Notes under the pieces: model-generated
What the model was told of the DNA's origin: nothing
The model's database searches: none
Seen by the model: only the letters and a program-made list of their open reading frames with translations
Translations under genes and position numbers: made by a program
In this document: one piece after another, positions 60,949-64,000 of the stretch
Position numbering within the stretch: position 1 is the first letter of the stretch
Layout: the number at the start of each line of letters is the position of its first letter
Assembly (NCBI GenBank): GCA_052170135.1
Contig: JBQNBC010000009.1
Span: 11,542 to 75,541, forward strand
Direction of reading: 5' to 3'
Source of the DNA: Wolinella sp052170135
GTDB lineage: Bacteria; Campylobacterota; Campylobacteria; Campylobacterales; Helicobacteraceae
DNA length: 64,000 nt

Positions 60949-62210
60949 GAATTTTAATTTTGCTTTGGCTTGGGCTTAGTTCGCTTTTTGCTGTGGATGC
61001 CACGCTTGAGGTTGTAAAGAAGTTTGCAAATACACCTGGGATTATTGTTGAGGATTCTTCAAGTAAAGAATCTGAAAGGGCAATGACTCTTAGAGTTTAT
61101 AAAATGCTCATAGGTGACTTGAAAGTGAGTAGCCATTTTAATGTTCAAGAGGGTGGAGCTAGCTCGCTTGATATGATTGTGGATTACGATTCTTATCGGC
61201 AGAAAAAAGTTGATTTGATTGCAAAGATTAAAGCTAGTCGAGATTCAAGTGGTGTTTCTGCGGAGCTTAGGCTTTATGATGTAAATAGTGGGAATCCAGT
61301 GCTAGCAAAGTCCTATACGGTTGCGCGTGAGGATAGATATCCATTTTTGGCACATAATATGGCCATTGATATCAATAATTATATCAAGGCTCCATCAATT
61401 GAGTGGATGAATCGATTTGTGGTTTTGGCTAAATATACTGCACCATCGGTGAGCCAAATAGTGGTTGCAGATTATACTTTGACATTTCAAAGCACAATCA
61501 TCAAGGATGGCAGGCTGAATATTTTCCCTAAATGGGCAAATGAACAGCAAGATGCAATCTACTACACAAAGTATCTAAATCGTCCTACACTGTTTAGGTA
61601 TAGCCTGATGACTGGCGAGAGTAAAAAAGTGATAGAGAGCGATGGTATGCTTGTGGCTTCAGATGTCAGCAGGGATGGTGGCAGAATTCTCCTCACGATG
61701 GCTCCACACGCACAGTCTGATATTTTTATGCTCGATATTCATTCTGGTGTAAAAAAACAGTTAACTCGTTATCCTGGAATCGATGTTAGTGCACACTTTA
61801 TAGAAAATGATAAGCGGATAATGTTTATTTCTGATAGGCTTGGTTATCCAAATATTTTTGCCACTACGCTTGATGGTAGCGAGAAGGTCGAGCAGATGGT
61901 GTTTCATGGAAAAAATAATAATGCTGCATCAGCATTTGGGCAGTATATAGTCTATTCAAGTCGAGAGAGTGGGAATGAATTTGATACAAATACGTTCAAT
62001 CTTTATCTTGTATCTACCACAAGTGATTATATAAGAAGGCTAACTGGCAGTGGTATAAACCAGATGCCAAGGTTTTCGCAAGATGGAGAGACTGTGATGT
62101 ATCTAAAACACAGTGGTGCGCAGAGTGCGCTTGGCGTTATAAGGCTAAATTACAATAAGAGCTATCTATTCCCACTTCCAAGCGGTAGGATACAGTCTAT
62201 GGACTGGTAA
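60945..62210 (+). CDS. tolB: Tol-Pal system protein TolB
   Basis: A periplasmic beta-propeller (421 residues) that connects the motor to Pal at division sites. A signal peptide (MRILILLWLGLSSLFA) is present, followed by an N-terminal alpha/beta domain and WD40-like propeller repeats (e.g. VSRDGGRILLTMAPH, DIFMLDIHSGVKKQLTRYPGIDVSA, FSQDGETVMYL). It starts inside the TolA-like stop codon. Confidence 0.93.
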   Translation: MRILILLWLGLSSLFAVDATLEVVKKFANTPGIIVEDSSSKESERAMTLRVYKMLIGDLKVSSHFNVQEGGASSLDMIVDYDSYRQKKVDLIAKIKASRDSSGVSAELRLYDVNSGNPVLAKSYTVAREDRYPFLAHNMAIDINNYIKAPSIEWMNRFVVLAKYTAPSVSQIVVADYTLTFQSTIIKDGRLNIFPKWANEQQDAIYYTKYLNRPTLFRYSLMTGESKKVIESDGMLVASDVSRDGGRILLTMAPHAQSDIFMLDIHSGVKKQLTRYPGIDVSAHFIENDKRIMFISDRLGYPNIFATTLDGSEKVEQMVFHGKNNNAASAFGQYIVYSSRESGNEFDTNTFNLYLVSTTSDYIRRLTGSGINQMPRFSQDGETVMYLKHSGAQSALGVIRLNYNKSYLFPLPSGRIQSMDW

Positions 62211-62280
62211 GAATCTTGTTGTATTTTAAGGATTTTTAGATAAAATAACGAGTTATTTTTCAAGCAAAAAAGGGGAGTAA

Positions 62281-62799
62281 ATGAAGAAGTTTTTAGTTAT
62301 TGGCTCATTGGCAGCTGTAATGTTGATGACTGGTTGTAGTCAAAAAGGGTCAGCGGTATCTGATGGAGATTCAAAAGGTGGTTCTGGTAGCGGAATGACA
62401 AGTGGCAAGGATAACTTCTCTGATATGGATGCAAAAGCGGCCCTAATCCGAGAGCTAGAATCGCAACTTAAGTCTGTATATTTCGACTTTGATAAGTTTA
62501 ATATTAGAGCTGATATGCAACCGGTTGTTGATGCTGATGCTCGTGTATTGTTATCCGATAAAGCGAGGGCTTTTACTGTCAAAGTAGAGGGTAATACAGA
62601 TGAGTGGGGTACCGATGAGTATAACTATGCCTTAGGTCTTAAGCGAGCCGTAGCTGTACGAGATGCTCTAGTTGCAAAAGGTATTGATCAGTCCAAGACA
62701 ATGGCTATTAGCTATGGTGAGAGCAATCCGGTATGCCAGGAAAAGAGTAAAGATTGCTGGTCTAAGAATCGACGAGTAGATTTTAAACTTTTACCATAA
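62281..62799 (+). CDS. pal: Peptidoglycan-associated lipoprotein
   Basis: A 172-residue outer-membrane lipoprotein that binds peptidoglycan. The lipobox is LMTGC with Cys at 19. A Gly/Ser/Asp linker leads to the OmpA-like domain: SVYFDFDKFNIR (about 68-79), VEGNTDEWGTDEYNYALGLKRA (about 102-123, meso-DAP-binding Asp) and the C-terminal NRRVDFKLLP. AAAAGGGGAGTAA precedes the ATG. Confidence 0.96.
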   Translation: MKKFLVIGSLAAVMLMTGCSQKGSAVSDGDSKGGSGSGMTSGKDNFSDMDAKAALIRELESQLKSVYFDFDKFNIRADMQPVVDADARVLLSDKARAFTVKVEGNTDEWGTDEYNYALGLKRAVAVRDALVAKGIDQSKTMAISYGESNPVCQEKSKDCWSKNRRVDFKLLP

Positions 62800-62826
62800 G
62801 TTGTTTTTTGCTTTTAGGAAATGACG

Positions 62827-63852
62827 ATGAGAGTTTTTAGTGCTTATGTTTTTTTAGGATTACTTGGATTTTCATCGCTTTCTGCGCAGGAGCCATCGGC
62901 ATTTGGTACTCCTGCCCAAGAGCAAGAGATGCAATTTGAGTCCGTGCCTTTATCAGCATCGACTATGGCTCCACTTCAAATTTCTTCCGCTGTACCAGCA
63001 CGCCAGTCAACGCCAAAAAATACAACAGAAGAGATTGCTGATATAAAAGAGAGACTTTTTAATATCACTAGTTCACTCAAAATGTTAGAAGAGTCGCAAG
63101 AGGGATTAAAAAGTGTCTTAGAGGGGCAAAATAAGCGATTGCAAGGCTATTCTCGTTCGTCTTCTGATTCTGAATATGCAACCACGCGTGATTTAAATAC
63201 ATCCATTGGACAGCTTACAGAGACTCTTAATGCAAACTTTACCGTGTATGATGAGAACTTTAAGACGCTTAAAGACAGTATAAAGGCTTTAGGGGAATTG
63301 ATCGACAAAATGAACAAAACTACTAAAGCCGATATAGATTCTTTGCGTGCGGATGTAGATGAAATTAGAAAAGCGGCTGGGATAAAGCCAAAGAACAAGA
63401 GCGACAAGGGTGTACAGACTACTGTACAAAGCGATAGTAAAGGTAGCAATCAAGCTAAGTTGTCATCAGCTTCCGAGAGTATTAATTTTTCTAAGCAGGA
63501 TAGTTTTACTGTTTACAAGGAAGCGACTGAACTTTTGGATCAAGGGAAGCTGAGTGATGCCAAGGCTCGTTTAGAATGGACCGCGAAGAATCAGTATAAG
63601 CCAGCCTCCAGCAATTATCTTTTGGGTGAGATTTCATTCCGTGAAAAGCGATATAAGGATGCTATATATTACTATAAAGAGAGCGCAACGCTCTATGATA
63701 AGGCGGAATATATGCCACGTCTCCTTCTTAATAGTGCAAAGTCATTTAAGCATACTGGCGACAAGGAAAACTCTAGGAGGTTTCTTGAAACTATAGTTTC
63801 GCTGTATCCAGATTCTGCTGAAGCAAATGAGGCAGAAAAGCTCCTAAAGTAA
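62827..63852 (+). CDS. cpoB: Cell-division coordinator CpoB (YbgF)
   Basis: A 341-residue periplasmic protein. After a signal peptide (RVFSAYVFLGLLGFSSLSAQ) comes a coiled-coil region (about 80-200, heptads such as IADIKERLFNITSSLKML) and a C-terminal TPR domain (about 225-340; SNYLLGEISFREKRYKDAIYYYKE). In E. coli CpoB couples peptidoglycan synthesis to outer-membrane constriction. I took the second ATG (62827), since the first (62821) is only 2 bases from AGGA. Confidence 0.9.
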   Translation: MRVFSAYVFLGLLGFSSLSAQEPSAFGTPAQEQEMQFESVPLSASTMAPLQISSAVPARQSTPKNTTEEIADIKERLFNITSSLKMLEESQEGLKSVLEGQNKRLQGYSRSSSDSEYATTRDLNTSIGQLTETLNANFTVYDENFKTLKDSIKALGELIDKMNKTTKADIDSLRADVDEIRKAAGIKPKNKSDKGVQTTVQSDSKGSNQAKLSSASESINFSKQDSFTVYKEATELLDQGKLSDAKARLEWTAKNQYKPASSNYLLGEISFREKRYKDAIYYYKESATLYDKAEYMPRLLLNSAKSFKHTGDKENSRRFLETIVSLYPDSAEANEAEKLLK

Positions 63853-64000
63853 TTCATTTATATCTTTTTGCCACGTATGCACCTTTTGTAGCTTACGTGG
63901 ATAGTCCTAATGCTATTTGGCTTCCACCTCTCTCCGCTTGGCGATTTCTCATCTTGAAAAGCTTGTGAGATTCTATTTTTTACACTATTCCCAATGAGTG

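Noticed and set aside
1..64000. tRNA, rRNA, CRISPR arrays, insertion sequences or prophage genes
   Set aside because: The gaps between genes were read on both strands; no cloverleaf TTCGA arm, rRNA segment, spaced repeat array, transposase motif or phage structural gene was recognised.

Overview
The window is chromosomal DNA from a member of the Campylobacterota (the former Epsilonproteobacteria), most likely a Helicobacter or a close relative in the Helicobacteraceae. The base composition looks moderate (low forties % GC by eye). Several gene orders match what is known from this group: mutS2 / small membrane-anchored protein / murC / aminotransferase; an ATPase divergent from rpsJ; nfu / unknown / murE; icd divergent from gltA; and rplU-rpmA-obg-proB-fmt-birA-parA-parB-atp-tol, the order known from Campylobacter jejuni. 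Species-level identity cannot be settled by reading.

Layout. 1-8.2 kb: a di-haem cytochrome c peroxidase, a broken DUF805 gene, a 37-residue lipoprotein gene, then a leftward block of mutS2, a membrane-anchored protein, murC and an aminotransferase, and a leftward AAA-type ATPase. 8.4-22.2 kb: one long rightward ribosomal supercluster (S10, spc and alpha operons joined, no rpmD) with secY, map, infA and rpoA. 22.6-28.0 kb: a decayed sulfur-assimilation and homocysteine-synthesis island (metY, sbp, cysA, hcyF and a sulfite reductase are pseudogenes; hcyS and hcyD are intact), followed by an intact yedF-type gene. 28.7-35.4 kb: nfu, an unknown gene, murE, icd, gltA and class II DAHP synthase. 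35.6-47.4 kb: mixed accessory and housekeeping genes, including an EF-hand protein, a family-4-like uracil-DNA glycosylase, uvrC, a class II aldolase-fold protein, a metal-responsive ArsR regulator with a cadA-type P-type ATPase, a LysE exporter coupled to a cupin, and ridA. 47.5-63.9 kb: rplU-rpmA, obg-proB-fmt-birA-parA-parB, the complete F1Fo ATP synthase (atpF', F, H, A, G, D, C) and the Tol-Pal system (tolQ, tolR, a TolA/TonB-like protein, tolB, pal, cpoB).

The most informative region is the sulfur island. Its gene content is the protein-thiocarboxylate route to homocysteine described in Wolinella succinogenes: a ThiS-like carrier (HcyS), its activating enzyme (HcyF), a JAMM peptidase that trims the carrier (HcyD) and MetY, together with sulfate uptake and sulfite reduction. 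Here it is caught during loss. The permease genes are gone, five genes are broken by stops, frameshifts or deletions, and two small genes survive. The simplest reading is a host-adapted organism that takes up methionine or reduced sulfur and no longer makes homocysteine from sulfate.

A second, genome-style signal is the strong excess of AGAATC/GATTCT, including inverted pairs inside hairpins between genes. No tRNA, rRNA, CRISPR array, insertion sequence or prophage was seen.
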